64,000 nucleotides of DNA from Chenopodium formosanum (GCA_024500155.1 CM044871.1:75500402-75564401); one strand, 5' to 3'; shown: positions 1 to 11,929, counted from the stretch's first letter. Notes: generated by a model from the sequence alone, not told the origin. A program made the numbers and translations.

Positions 1-322
1 CCCAATTTCGATAAATATTGAGGAAGTTATGGCCAATTTACTAAACTGGGCCCAGGTTTGAGCCTTATGTGCGGCCCAATGATCTAGGGGAAGGCCTAAT
101 ATAGATTTATCATTCCTAATGCAATTAAGAATGGTTTTAGTCTTCTAGATTCTTCTAGAAGGTTCTTTTCATTCCTAATTCAATTAGTATTGATAAATTG
201 ACTTTTGTTGACTTTTCAGAGTTTTAATTAGAATCAAAGAGCATTTTTGAGGAAAATACGATTTATCCTCCAGTACGACAATTTTTATCTGATTTTAAGA
301 AAACGCGTAATTTTCCAGATCA

Positions 323-412
323 GCGCCAAACGCCAGTTGTAGCGCCTGCCGCTACGATTGGCGCCTGGCACTAGCACTGGCGCCTGGCGCCAATAACCAG
401 CGTTGGCGCTAG
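323..412. promoter_or_regulatory. GC-rich GCGCC/GGCGC word cluster in the LTR, upstream of a TATA-like site
   Basis: Short palindromic words such as GCGCCTGGCGCC recur here in an otherwise AT-rich LTR. The cluster ends about 59 bp before a TATA-like sequence. The same spacing of about 60 bp is found in the two other copies of this LTR, which suggests a promoter-proximal element. Function is inferred only. Confidence 0.4.
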
Positions 413-1163
413 TTCAGTTTTACGTGCGCCAAAACTCTTGTTTAATATTTTATCTTTTTGGATAATTTTCTTTAAAAATAACGTACTAAAAACTCCGTTT
501 TTGATAACCAGTTTTAATCTAAAAACCAGTTTTAATCAACATTCAACAATCATCAATTCTCATCAATTCTTATTCTCTCTCATTCACCAACTCTCATCAA
601 GATTCTCTTGATTATTTTCTCTTTCTCTCTTTTCTAAACTAGCCTTTTCTCAAATATAAAAATTCCGCATTCATTAATACTAGATACACCTAGCCATATT
701 CGAAGTTGCCTTCGCCCTAGACGTGAAAGGTTTAATTTCTTAAGGTTTGGTCCCAAATCTCTCTTTAAATTATTTAATTTAATTGTTTTGATTTATTATT
801 TTCCTTGAAGTTACTAACGTGTGTATTTTGTTATTAGAAAGAGGTACGAGGCATCAAAGTAAGTACTTTAATGGTTTAATTGATGTTATGATATAGAGTT
901 CATGCTTAGGTTGATATTATGATTCCTAGTATCATGTCTAGGGTAACTTTTAATATTAAGTATGATTAAAAGTATGATGCTTTCTATGTTCTTCCTAATA
1001 TTAATGATTGTTAGTATCATGTTAGGGCTAAAGCTTTGATTTTTTATGCTTAGTGACATGCTAGGATTTGTTATTAATCTTGTTAGTATCATGCCTAGGA
1101 TCTTGCTATTCTTATGCTTTAATATGATTATGATGATTATAATTATTTTTTATAATTTTTGTA

Positions 1164-1164
<1 letters not shown>

Positions 1165-1231
<67 letters not shown>
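1165..1231. repeat. (ATT)n microsatellite inside the LTR
   Basis: An uninterrupted run of about 22 ATT/TTA units. The LTR copies at 7301 and 50450 have only short, interrupted AT-rich trinucleotide tracts at the same place, so this array expanded after the copies separated. Confidence 0.95.
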
Positions 1232-1751
1232 GTTGCTTGATTATATTTATTTTTATTGCTTGATCACGCCTTTTATGCATGTTTAAAGGGAATCTATACT
1301 TGTAATCATGCTTAATAAGATAATTAATAATCTTGTTAGGGTTAATTTGATTATAATTCAAGTGATCGCCAATAATAGATTTATTTGTGCATTAAATTCA
1401 ACCAACATAGATAAACAGGTTTAGGGTAAAGATTGCATGTTAGTCAGAAAGCGCACATGAATACGATCAGAATAAAGTAGAGGCCTATTATTAGGGCAGG
1501 TTCAATCTCTTTTAGGTTGGATTTGTACCTTCATCTCTGAACCCTTATTTGGTTCAAGACCTTATGGAGGTTACGATCTCTTGGATTGTTAAGGGGTGTA
1601 ACCTTCACCCTGTGAACAGTTTACAAGTTCCTAAAACTTGTTGGCGACTCTTTTGCTCTATCTTCTTTCCCTTTGGACGCCACCGTACTTTAGTATATGA
1701 TCACAATGGGGTTCAAGCTAAGGGGATTAACGCTTGAAAATATTCCCTACA

Positions 1752-2752
1752 AAGATCCATTGGTCAAACAACTTCGCCAATCCAAGGCGAATGTTAGCAT
1801 TTGGGAACTCCTAAGTATTTCTAAAGAACATAGGAATTCTCTTATGAACGCTCTAACGGCTTTGTCTGTAAGTACAGACACAACCCCCCAGGATCTCGTT
1901 AGCTTGCTTACTAGCGAGAAATCCGACAAATAAATCATTTTCAATAATGATGATTTGCCTTCAAAAGACACTACCCACAACAATGCATTATACTTAACTG
2001 TGGGGTGCAAAGGGTACAATATCCCTCTCACTTTAGTAGACAATGGGTCAGCTGTAAATGTATGCCCCCTACGAACAACAAAATATCTAGGCCTTAATCC
2101 AGAAAAAGATTTTCATTTAACAACATAAAGCATTAGGGCCTATGACAACTCGAGGAGATCGGTGTGTGGAACTGTTAAGATACCAGTCACCACAGGCCCA
2201 ATTCAAAAGATGGTTGAATTCCATGTCATGGATATTAAACCCACATTAAAACTTCTACTTAGACGTCCTTGGATACATGAGCTTAGTGCAATACCATCCT
2301 CACTTCATCAAACGATTAGGTTGAACTATCAAGGGCTTCCTATAACTATACATGCTTCTCCTCTCAAAATATCTATAAATAACCAATCACTTCTAGAAAT
2401 AAACCATGATAATGATGAAGAGGACATGTGGGGATTTGCCGCTGAGCCAATATACACAGTCGAAATGGAAGAGAGCCTTGAAGAATCATTCAAGCTTGAT
2501 TTATATTCCACCCAGATAGTAAACAACATCTTGTTTAAGAGTAGTTACTTTCCAGGGATGCCTTTGGGAATAAGAGTGAAGAAATCTCTTTTACTTCCTA
2601 TACCAAAGAAAAGTCTCTCTTTTAGATTGGGATACAAACCAACCAAGGAAGAACTAGAGTCTCACGATGCTAAAAACAAAGCACGTAGAGGCAACAATAA
2701 AAAGGGGATAATCACTTTGATCCCATCTTACCAACAAACCCTTAATGGATAA
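1752..2752 (+). pseudogene. Tat pol: pre-protease segment and aspartic protease domain
   Basis: The frame opens with a segment (SIWELLSISKEHR) that in Tat elements precedes the protease. It meets a TAA at about 1931, then reads DDLPSKD and the protease core LVDNGSAVNVCPL near 2033-2075, with catalytic Asp in D-N-G-S. A further in-frame stop follows in the LTT-stop-SIRAYD stretch near 2128. The frame then stays open through KLLLRRPWIHEL, where functional proteases have a GRPW-type motif, so the Gly there has become Arg. The first part is directly abutted by the upstream LTR. Stops make it a pseudogene. Confidence 0.8.
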
Positions 2753-3437
2753 TTCATTAGGGAGGGAGAAGATTACCCTTGCAATGACTTTCTAGAACCA
2801 TTAGTTCTGGGAGAAAATAAGAAGCCTGGATTTGAGATATTTCATGATTGCTACTTCTTGAATAACGATCTCGAAATCGTTGAATCAAAACACCCAACCC
2901 CTGGGTGCTATCATAGGTAAGCATTCAACTTGCTATTTGGACTAGAGCAAAACCATGTTGCTACCATGAATAATCAAAATGCCATCCAAGATGAAGCTTT
3001 TGACCAACCTCGTTGATCACCCCTTCTAATGAAACCTTCAAGCATGGGTGGAGGAAATCTTTCAAGTGGACTAATCATAAAGGTGATAAGCTGGAGATCA
3101 TCACAGGAAAAGGGAAGATGTTCGAAGAATCGGATGATGCGTTTAGCTTAGACTTTAAGGAAGCTGAAAATTTGAGCCTTGTGGCTATTACTGAGTCTTT
3201 ATTTTCTAGTTCTAAGGATGAAGATCCCAAAAAGGATTCTTCACTTGATGTATTCACTTTTGAATTGAATAATATGAGCTCTATTTCCGAGTATATGCCT
3301 TCTCTTGAATCTTTTGAATGCTATAACAATCAATCTAATGAAGATGATAATATTAATAAATTGGTTGAACTAATGAATGAACAAGAACAAAAGAACCTTA
3401 TAATTGAAGAAATTGAAACAGTCAACATAGGGACTAA
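2753..3437 (+). pseudogene. Tat pol linker between protease and reverse transcriptase
   Basis: This region links the protease frame to the RT. The clearest open part, 3013-3438, encodes an acidic, low-complexity segment (NNQSNEDDNINKLVELMNEQ) like the poorly conserved spacer in Tat polyproteins. I see no catalytic motif. Frames are broken by stops around 2752 and 3017. Confidence 0.55.
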
Positions 3438-4657
3438 TTAAAACAAAAGGGAAGACAAAATTGGCTTAACTTTAAATCCGGAAGAGCGATCGATTCTTGT
3501 ATCGACGCTCAAAGAATTCGAAGACGTGTTCGCTTGGTCATACAAGGGCATGCCTGGAATTAATAGGGAAATTGAGGAACATACCATTCCCTTGAACCCT
3601 ACCTCTAAACCAGTAAAACAAAAACTTCGACGAGTGAAACCTAATGTCGCTTTGAAAATAAAAGAAGAAGTACAAAAGCAATTAGACTCGGGTTTCATTC
3701 ATGTATGTAATTACCCAGAATGGGTAGCGAACATCGCCCCAGTCCCTAAAAAGGATGGACGAGCTCGCATGTGTGTCGACTTTAGGGACCTTAACAAGGC
3801 TAGCCCTAAAGACGATTTTCCTCTACCTCATATTGATATATTGGTAGATAAAACGGCTGAACATGCGATGTTATCCTTTATGGATGGATACACAGGTGAC
3901 AACCAAATCCTAATGGCAAAAGAAGATGAATAAAAGACATTTTTTTATCACCCCTTGGAGTACATATTGCTACATAGTTATGTCATTTGGTCTAAAAAAT
4001 GCAGGAGCTACGTACCAAAGAATGGCTACGACTCTCTTGCATGATATGATGCATAAAGAAATATAAGTGTATGTGGATGATATGATTATAAAGTCCAAAT
4101 ATGGAATGGGACACATAAAAGCTTTACGCAAATTTTTTACTCGCATAAAAGAATATCAAATGCGATTGAAACCACAAAAATGCACCTTTAGAGTAACTTC
4201 TGGTAAGTTACTCGGATACGTTGTAAGCACACGTGGTATTGATATCGATCCCGCTAAAATAAAGGCAATCGTTGATATGCCTCCCCCTCAAACAAAAAAA
4301 GAAATTAGGGGGTTTCTTGGCGAACTACAATACATTAGTCGATTTATCAACGAATTGACTATGACTTGTGAGTCAATATTCAAAAAATTTAAAAAAGAAG
4401 AAAAACATGAATGGGACGTTCAATGCCAAAGGGCCTTTGAGAAAATCAAAGATTATCTCAAAAGTCCACCAATTTTAGCACCACCAGTACACAAACTACC
4501 TCTTAGGTTATACATCATGGTTACAAACACGGCCACAGGTGCCATGCTAGCACAAGAGGTAGAGAAAGTCGAGCGTGCAATATATTACATAAGTAAATTC
4601 ATTAAATATGAAACAAAATATAGCACTTTGGAAAAAACAAGTTTAACATTAGTGTAG
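3438..4657 (+). pseudogene. Tat pol: reverse transcriptase domain
   Basis: The RT fingers and palm are readable: an upstream EEHTIPLNPTSKPVKQKLRR segment, then GFIHVCNYPEWVANIAPVPKKDG, RMCVDFRDLNKA and FMDGYTGDNQI, where the usual GYSGYNQI is altered. A stop at about 3931 follows. After a frameshift the reading resumes as SFGLKNAGATYQRM (3979-4022). Next come a stop and the catalytic YVDD at about 4068-4080. The RT connection and the start of RNase H (FLGELQYISRF, then TNTATGAMLAQE) run to a stop at 4655. The enzyme would copy element RNA into cDNA if intact; here at least three lesions prevent that. Confidence 0.88.
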
Positions 4658-5482
4658 GCAACTAAAAAACTATGACATTATGTGTTACCACACACTACTC
4701 ATGTGATTTATCAACAAAATTCGATAAAGTATTTGTTTGAACAACCACCTATACAAGGAAGAATATCCAAGTGGTTGGTGATGTTGGCCGAATTTGACTT
4801 AAAATATATTCCTGAAAAATCAATAAAAGGAAAAGTAATTTTCGATTTTCTGGCCCAACATGCAGAAACTACTCATCTTTCGGATGAAGAGATTCTCATG
4901 ACGCAAGATGATAAATGGGTAATGTACTTCGACAGTGCATCCAATCAAAAAGGATGTGGCATGGGAATGTTATTCATATGTCCAGAGGGAGCACATACTC
5001 CAATCTCTGTCAAACTAGACTTTGAGGTTACTAATAATGCCGCGGAATGTGAAGCGTGCATTATTGGATTAGAAGCAGCAGCTAGCATAGGTGTGCAAAA
5101 ATTAGAGGTAAATGGAGATTCTAGTTTGATTATAAATCATATACTAAAAAAATGAAAAATAAAGAACTCCACAATGACATTATACCAAGCACACCTAGAG
5201 CAACTCATTGAGCATTTTGAACATATTGATTTTAAATACCTCCCAAGGGATGATAATCAATTTGCCGATACGCTAGCAAAATTAGCCTCAATGATCGACA
5301 TTCCAGATCATTTAAATATGATGTTATTATGCGTTGATAAAATAGAAGAACCAGCATATTGCAACGCAATAGAGGAAATAAATGACATTGAAGGAGATAA
5401 TCCTTGGTATGATCATATCCTCCAATATATTACCCATGACACATATCCTAAAAAACTTCATCGAAAGACCAACGAGCCCTAA
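4658..5482 (+). pseudogene. Tat pol: end of first RNase H and second, archaeal-type RNase H
   Basis: After the first RNase H remnant (KWLVMLAEFDLKYIPEKS, DFLAQH) comes a second RNase H-like domain starting WVMYFDSASNQKGCGMG near 4917. It has the expected acidic residues: Asp in YFDSA, Glu in NNAAECEA, Asp in NGDSSL. DDNQFADTLAKLAS lies near the end, after a stop at about 5153. This duplicated archaeal-type RNase H is the hallmark of the Tat/Ogre/Retand lineage and is the main basis for that assignment. Stops at 5153 and 5480 break the frame. Confidence 0.85.
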
Positions 5483-6637
5483 GAACACTTGCAACCCAAT
5501 ATGGTCTATTAAATGGTCAATTATGCAAAAAGGGGCCTAACGGTCAAAGCTTATTGTGTATAGACCAACCTGAATCCACACGCCTTATGGAGAATACTCA
5601 CAAAGGTGTTTGTGGTCCTCACATGAATGGTAAAATGCTCGCTAAAATAATATCATGACAAGGGTACTATTGGTCCACTATGGAACATGATTGCATACAA
5701 TATGTTAAAAAATGTCTAGAGTGACAAATGTTCACTAACTTACAACACCTTTTACCATCCGAACTATATAATCTCACTTACCCTTGGCCTTTTTCGACTT
5801 GGGTAATTGACATAATTGGAAAAATATCTCCAACAGGAGCAGGAGGCAACGAGTACGTATTAGTAGTCATCGATTACTTTACTAAGTGGATTGAGGTCGC
5901 TTCTTACGTGAACATCACTTCTAAACATGTCGCAAAGTTTCTCGAAAGAAACATATTTTGTAGATATAGAGTTCCACACGAACTAATTAGTAATCAGGGA
6001 TCTCAATTTAAAGCTGAAATTGAGACCCTCTTAACTTGTTATAAAGTAAAATACCATCATTCATCCCCATATAGACCTCAAATGAATGGAGCTGTAGAAT
6101 CGGCAAATAAATATAACAATCATCATTAAGAAAATGGCAAAAAATTATAAAGACTAGTCGAATAAACTACACTTCGCTCTATAAGGTTATAGAACGTCCA
6201 TACGAACATCAATAGGAGTAACTCCATACTCCTTAGTTTTTGGTATGGACACAGTTTAACCAGTCGAACTGGAAATACTATCCCTACGCGTTGTACTCGA
6301 AAGTAAGCTACCGGAAGCTGAATGGGTAAGAACGAGGTATGAAGAGCTGTTATTCCTCGATGAACGACGATTAAGAGCTTTGCATCATGTACAAGTCTAC
6401 CAACGATGCATTGCACGATGTTTTAACTAAAGGGTACGACCCGGAAATATCAAAGAAGGTGACTTTGTTCTAAAAGAGGTAAGAGGCCCACCAATCGATC
6501 CAAGAGGGAAATTCAAACCTCATTGGATAGGGCCCTACCGCATAATTAAAATTCTATCAGGAGGAGCTGTCAAATTTATGGATATTGGAGGTGATGAAAT
6601 TTGCCAACTAATAAACGTTGATCGACTAAAAAAATAA
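5483..6637 (+). pseudogene. Tat pol: integrase, with catalytic-site loss
   Basis: The zinc-finger segment is degraded but visible (CIQYVKKCLEC near 5690). The catalytic core follows: first Asp in WVIDIIG (about 5803), second site in ISNQGSQF where the expected Asp is Asn (about 5990), and the Glu in GAVESANK (about 6093). After a stop at 6127 the C-terminal part remains in pieces (FGMDTV; RGKFKPHWIGPYRIIKI; LINVDRLKK) and ends at a stop near 6636. The D-to-N change alone would abolish strand transfer, and several stops and frameshifts add to it. Confidence 0.85.
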
Positions 6638-7300
6638 TACATGTGAAATCCGGATAAACTCGTTCATTCATTAAATAAATCATTTTTTTAGCATTCAATT
6701 AAAAAATTCTAAGTGTTACGCACTTTACCGAATAACACGGTAAAGTTCATAACACTTGGGGGGGTAATTTAAAAAACAAAACATATACCATTCAAGTGTT
6801 CAGATTTTTTTCAAACACCACGAAAAACTCTTCACACTTGGGGGGGTAATAATGCAAAAAAAAATTTAACGCTCGTAGCACAGGTGTCGCGCACAACTAA
6901 AACAATTGCGTGCTGATGTCACGCGCAGAAGAATCAGTTGCGCGCGACAGGCTCGCACAACCTTAGACGTTGCGCGCGCCACCTGATGACGAACTACGAA
7001 CCCATAATTTTTGCACGAGAATAAAATTGCGATTTTTACTAGCGATAAAAAAGAGGGCATTTCTTGAAAATAACATATACTCGAAAAATAAAAATTAAGC
7101 ATTGATTTAAATTATTAAACAAAGTTTGATTAATTTTTTCATTCAATTTCTACATATATAAGAGGTTGACAAAAAAAAATAATGCAAACATTGCAAAGAA
7201 CTATGCAAAGGCCTGATTTCGTAATACGAATACGTAGGCAATCTTTATGATTCGGTCATATAAAAGAAATGCATATAATAAAGCTCATTTTATTCCATTC
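6638..7300 (+). other. Tat downstream non-coding segment with duplicated polypurine-like motif
   Basis: I see no ORF of note. Two copies of ACTTGGGGGGGTAAT occur near 6754-6769 and 6837-6851, each a short G run like a polypurine tract. From about 6868 to 6985 there is a cluster of GTTGCGCGCGAC-like words. The segment ends with the CATTC target site of the solo LTR and resumes at 9282. Confidence 0.55.
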
Positions 7301-9281
7301 TGTAGACACCCATTTGTGTCTCCCCAAAACCAAATCCAGTGATGAGTACCTTTCTCGTCGAATCATAATCGAATGAAATGAAAGTGTGGAAAGTTTAGTG
7401 TTGCGGAAAGTTTTAATTTCTTTTCTCTTCTCTTTGTTTTTAAAAACCTATTTTAAGAAAACAGAAAATCTAGTTTGGTTGGTCCGTGATATGGGTCCGA
7501 TAGTAGTGTAGTTGGATGGGGCTTGAAAAGACCTTTCCAACAATATATTATAAGCCCAATTCCGATGAATATTGAGGAAGTTATGGCCAAATTACTGAAC
7601 TGGGCCCGGTTTGCGCTTTATAGACAGCCCAATGATCTAGAGGAGGGCCTAATATGGATTTGTCATTCCTAATGCAATAAGGGATGGTTTTAGTCTTCTA
7701 GATTCTTCTAGAAAGTTCCTTTCATTCCTAATTCAATTAACCTTGATAAATTGACTTTTGTTGACTTTTTAGAGTTTTAATTAGAATAAAAGAACATTTT
7801 TGAGGAAAAATACGATTTTATCCTCCTGTACGGAAATTTCTATCTGATTTTAAGAAAACGCGTGGATTTCTGAGTCAGCGCCAAACGCCAGCTGTAGCGC
7901 CTGACGCTACGATTAGCGCCTGGCGCCAACCTTAGCGTCTTGCGCTAAGGTCAGCGTCTGGCGCCAACTCGATTTTTTGCGTCAGAACTCTGTTTTTGAT
8001 ATTTTATCTTTTTGGTTGATTTTCTTTATAAATAATGTCGTAAAAAACTTCGTTTTGATTCATCAATTCAAACCAAGATTCATCAACAATCACCAATTCT
8101 CACCAACTCTCATCAAGATTTTCTTGATTACTTTCTCTCTCTTTCTCATTTCTAAACTAGCCTTCTCTCAAATATAAAAATTTCGCACTCATTAGATCTA
8201 GAAACACCTAGCCAAATTCGAAGTTGCCTTCGCCCTAGACGTGAAAGGTTTAATTTCTGAGGGTTTGGTCCCAAATCTCTATTTTTATCATTTAATTTAA
8301 TTGTTTTGTTTATTATTTTCCATGAAATTACTAACGTGTGTATTTTGTTATTAGAAAGAGATACGAGGCATCCAAGTAAGTGCTTTAATTGATTTATTGA
8401 TATTATGATTTAGAAATCATGTCTAGGTTGTTATTATGATTCCTAGTGTCATGTTAGGGCGTTTTGATATTCCTAGTATCATGTTTAGGGTAAAGAATAA
8501 GTTTCTTAAATCAAGTATGATTAAAAGTATGGTGCTTCCTATTTTCTTCCTAATATTCATGATAGTATCATGTTAGGGTTAAAGCTATGATTTTTATTGC
8601 TTAGTGACATGCTAGGGTTTGTTATTAATCTTGTTAGTATCATGCCTAGGATCTTGTTATTATTATGCTTTAACATTATTATGATTATTTTTATGATTTA
8701 TGATTATAATTTTTATAATTATTATTATTATTTATTATGATTATTTATTATGTTGCTTGATGCTTATTTTTAATGTTATTGCTTGATCACACCTTTTATG
8801 CATGTTAAAAGGGAATTGGTACTTGTAATCACGCTTAATAAGATAATTAACAATCTTGTTTAGGGTTAATTATGATTATAATTCAAGTGATCGCCAATAA
8901 TAGTTTGTTTGTGCATTAAAATTCAACCAACATAGATTAAACAGGTTTAGGGTTAAATCTATTGATTGCATGTTAGTCAGAAAGTGTACATGAATACGAT
9001 CAGAATAAAGTAGAGGCATATTATTAGGGCAGGTTCAATCTCTTTTAGGTTGGATTTGTACCTTTATCCCCCAACCTTATTTGGTTCAAGACCTTATGGA
9101 GTTGACGATCTCTTGGATCGTTAAGGGGTGTAACCTTCACCTCGTGAACGGTTTACAAGTTCCTAAAACTTGTTGGCGACTCTTTTGCTCTATCTTCTTT
9201 CCCTTTGAATGCCACCGTACTTTAGTGTATGATCACAGTGGGGTTCAAGCTAGGGGATTAATGCTTGAAATATTCCCTACA
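7301..9281 (+). mobile_element. Solo LTR of Tat-like family, 1981 bp, TSD CATTC
   Basis: It begins TGTAGACACCCATTTGTG and ends ATTCCCTACA. The five bases before it (7296-7300) and after it (9282-9286) are both CATTC, a perfect 5 bp target duplication. A lone LTR with its own duplication is what LTR-LTR recombination leaves. No primer-binding site follows and no purine tract lies immediately upstream. It contains a GC-rich word cluster (7876-7967) and a TATA box (8027-8034). Confidence 0.92.
7876..8034 (+). promoter_or_regulatory. Putative LTR promoter: GC word cluster plus TATA box
   Basis: GCGCC/GGCGC palindromic words lie at 7876-7967 and a TATAAATA box at 8027-8034, about 60 bp downstream. 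The arrangement repeats in the LTR copy at 51008-51184. Promoter function is an inference from position and spacing. Confidence 0.45.
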
Positions 9282-9411
9282 CATTCGAAATTCAAAAAAA
9301 AAAAAAAAAAAACAAGAGGCATTGTTGAACTAGATAATAAATTTTTACAAAAAAAAAATAGTAGTGATTACACTTTATTTGAATTAAACTAATAACATAT
9401 TGTGTAACACT

Positions 9412-10990
9412 CTAAGGTTTTACTATATCCTCAATTGTCCCAGTAGACGGAGGATTAGTTTCCATCACAATAGTTTTAGCGACCTTAGAGCTTTCCCCTT
9501 CACTCTTCTTTTTAACCCAAACATTGTTCTTCAATTTAGGAATTGGGACCTTTGCAACCTGTTTTCCTTTTTCTTTAACAATTGTTGGGGCCTTCTTGCG
9601 AGTATTTGGTGAAGGTTCTTTAATATTCACCCCTTGTTGCGCATGTTTAGGAGGAGCCTTTCTATTTGGTTCCTTCGAACGAGCCTTAGGAGATGAGAAG
9701 TCCAATTTTCTTCTCACTCCTTTGTTTTGGCCACTAGGAGGAGTAGTGGTGGCCAAATGCATCAAAGGTTTGGGTGGATTGCGAGCCGAGGAGGCTTGAT
9801 TTTGTGATCGAGCCTTGTTTAGCTCACCCTTGTCCGCCGCATTTATCCAAGCCTTGTAGAAGAAGGATAACACAATGCTCGCATTAAGACTTTGTACTAC
9901 CCACCTAGGGAGACTTGACCAATATTTCATCCAACAAGGGATCCTTCGGGTTTAAAAATCACATCTTTAAAGGAATTTGTAATTGTCTCATCATGTAAGT
10001 AGTACTAGATAGGCCTAAAAGCCTAATGTAGGGACACTATTCCTAACCATACTACTTATGTTCCACCAAGGAATCACAAAGCGTATGTTGGGAACCCCAT
10101 GACTGAAAAACGACGTCCATTCTTCTTCATTTTTATGTTTGTAGAGAATTCGATGTCTGGGGAATGTTCTCACTCCATGAGCCTCGAAATTTTCTCGCTG
10201 TTCAATAATTCGCAAGCACTAAAAAACGAAGAAAATTAATTTGCGACATTACACGAGCAGGTGGCGCGCGCATCAAAATCAGTTGCGCACGCCATCCACT
10301 CGCATCGGTGAAGATTGCGCTGGTAAAGCCCGCGTAACTTCCTAACTTGCGCTCCTTTACAATAAAAAAAACGTACATGAATAGGAGTGGAATTCCCGTG
10401 AAACCGTTCTCGTTAGGGTCTCCTCTAAGGCGATTCAAATATAGAACAGTTTCCACCAAAGCTAAAGAAGCGGGTGAATGACATCCTTCTATTTTCTCTA
10501 CTATGGACACCATGGAATAATCTCCGTATTCTTTACCTATCCTAAGTAAACAATTGCAAACAAGACAATAACATAAAGAACGATTTTTAAAGCGTTGTTT
10601 AGTCAAGTTATCACGAGGGTGACGAAATGTTCAATAAATTGAATTAAATCCACGCCTTCTTCTTTTCCAATGTTAACCATATCATTGTCACTCAAACCAA
10701 AAAATCATTGAAAAACATGTTTGGGATCTGACAAGTTAGGGGCATATGTCACAGGGAGAGTATTTGTAGGGAAGCCTAGCAGAGCCTCAAACTCGTCAGG
10801 TAATGGGACAATTTCATCCCCTTTGAAAGTAAAGAGATGGTGCTTCGAGTCCCAATGATTGACAGCAGCATGGAGAAAATCAAAGTTTATAACTAGTTTC
10901 ATATAATTCAATAGAGGGTATATATTGAAGGATAGTTTATCCTCAGTTGAAAGGGAAGTGACCCATTGCTTCAACTGTTGTTAGGTTTTT
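9412..10990 (-). pseudogene. Antisense ORF with DUF7745-like domain (Tat accessory protein), decayed
   Basis: Reading leftward from about 10974, the N-terminal part (FDFLHAAVNHWDSKHHLFTF, LPDEFEALLGFP) resembles the plant retroelement domain I know as DUF7745, in which a W-D-x-x-x-H-x-F-x-F block precedes an E-x-x-x-L-L-G-x-P block. After several stops and frameshifts, the middle (VPNIRFVIPWWNISSMVRN, about 10100-10030) and end (YWSSLPRWVVQSLN, then a Lys/Pro/Ser-rich tail to 9412) can be followed. The tail is basic and disordered (KEPNRKAPPKHAQQG). Antisense ORFs between integrase and the 3' LTR are known in Tat elements; their role is not established. The family name is from memory. Confidence 0.55.
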
Positions 10991-11647
10991 GCCATTGATC
11001 AATGTAAATAAAAAAAGGGAGAGGGGAAAAATTTAGAGAGATTAGTTCTTTTTAATTCTTTATAACACTACTACGCGAATGAATGTGAGATGATCAAAAG
11101 CCTACACAAAACCACGCTTAAATAGACCCAATAGGGGTAAATTTTCGGCAATTTTCGCTCGAAGGAAACCCGCCTGCCGCGCGCCTGTCGCGCACAACCA
11201 ATTCACATGTCGTGCGCCTGCCGCGAGCAACCGATTCACATGCGCGCGACAGCCACACGCAAGACATACAATTGCGTGCATCTTGTCGCGATATGTCTTT
11301 TTTATTTATTTCCGTATTTTGAACTCCGTAATAACGAAATATTGACGAAATCTTATTAATAATCATATGCTTACATTTTGTTAACTCTTGTTTCCTTTTT
11401 TATGCTTTATTTTATTTTATTTTATTTTTCTTTTATTTTCTTCTTATTTTCCTTTTCTCTTTCTTTCTTTTTTCTTTTTCCTTTTTTTTCACTTTCCTTT
11501 TCATGTCCTCTTTTCTTTGTTCCTTTTTGTTATTTTTTCAAGGGGGTAAGTCGGGAACCCTTTCCCTCCCTCGAGATTTTTTTTTTTTTGCTTTACTTAA
11601 ATAAAAAAAAAATAAAAAAAAAACCATGGAAACAAAAGAAAAACAAA

Positions 11648-11649
<2 letters not shown>

Positions 11650-11741
<92 letters not shown>
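11650..11741. repeat. (AT)n microsatellite
   Basis: About 46 uninterrupted AT units, flanked by A-rich and T-rich runs. Apparent ORFs of Tyr-Ile repeats across it are artefacts. Confidence 0.97.
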
Positions 11742-11746
<5 letters not shown>

Positions 11747-11929
11747 ATGTACAAAAAAAATAAAAAAAATGTATATGTACATATGTTTCCAAAAAATATA
11801 TATAAATGCAAAGTAAGTCCGGATGCTCGGCGACTCTCAGACGACTACTGTACATCCGGAAAAATCCAAAACAAAGATTAATACACAAAACTGTGTAATA
11901 ACTTTGATAAAAGAAAAAGAAATAAACTT

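Larger units (their letters stand above)
1..1751 (+). mobile_element. LTR of a Tat-like gypsy family, 5' part cut by the window edge (probable solo LTR)
   Basis: This stretch aligns throughout with the LTRs at 7301-9281 and 50450-52521. Base 1 corresponds to about base 255 of the 7301 copy, so roughly 254 bp lie outside the window. It ends in the shared terminus ATTCCCTACA. It carries an ATT microsatellite, a GC-rich block of GCGCC/GGCGC words at about 323-412, and a weak TATA-like TTTAAAAATA near 471. The DNA that follows is not a primer-binding site or gag but coding sequence just upstream of a protease. This suggests the LTR sits inside another element rather than opening its own. If solo, the predicted target duplication on the missing left side is AAGAT. 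Confidence 0.85.

Noticed and set aside
1046..1361. Poly-Tyr and poly-Asn ORFs
   Set aside because: Arise from the (ATT)n microsatellite in the LTR.
1..9281. A complete 9.3 kb LTR retrotransposon with paired LTRs
   Set aside because: CATTC flanks the right LTR alone, gag and primer-binding site are missing after the left LTR, and no purine tract precedes the right LTR.
11538..11888. Minus-strand Tyr/Ile-repeat ORFs
   Set aside because: They are translations of the (AT)n microsatellite.
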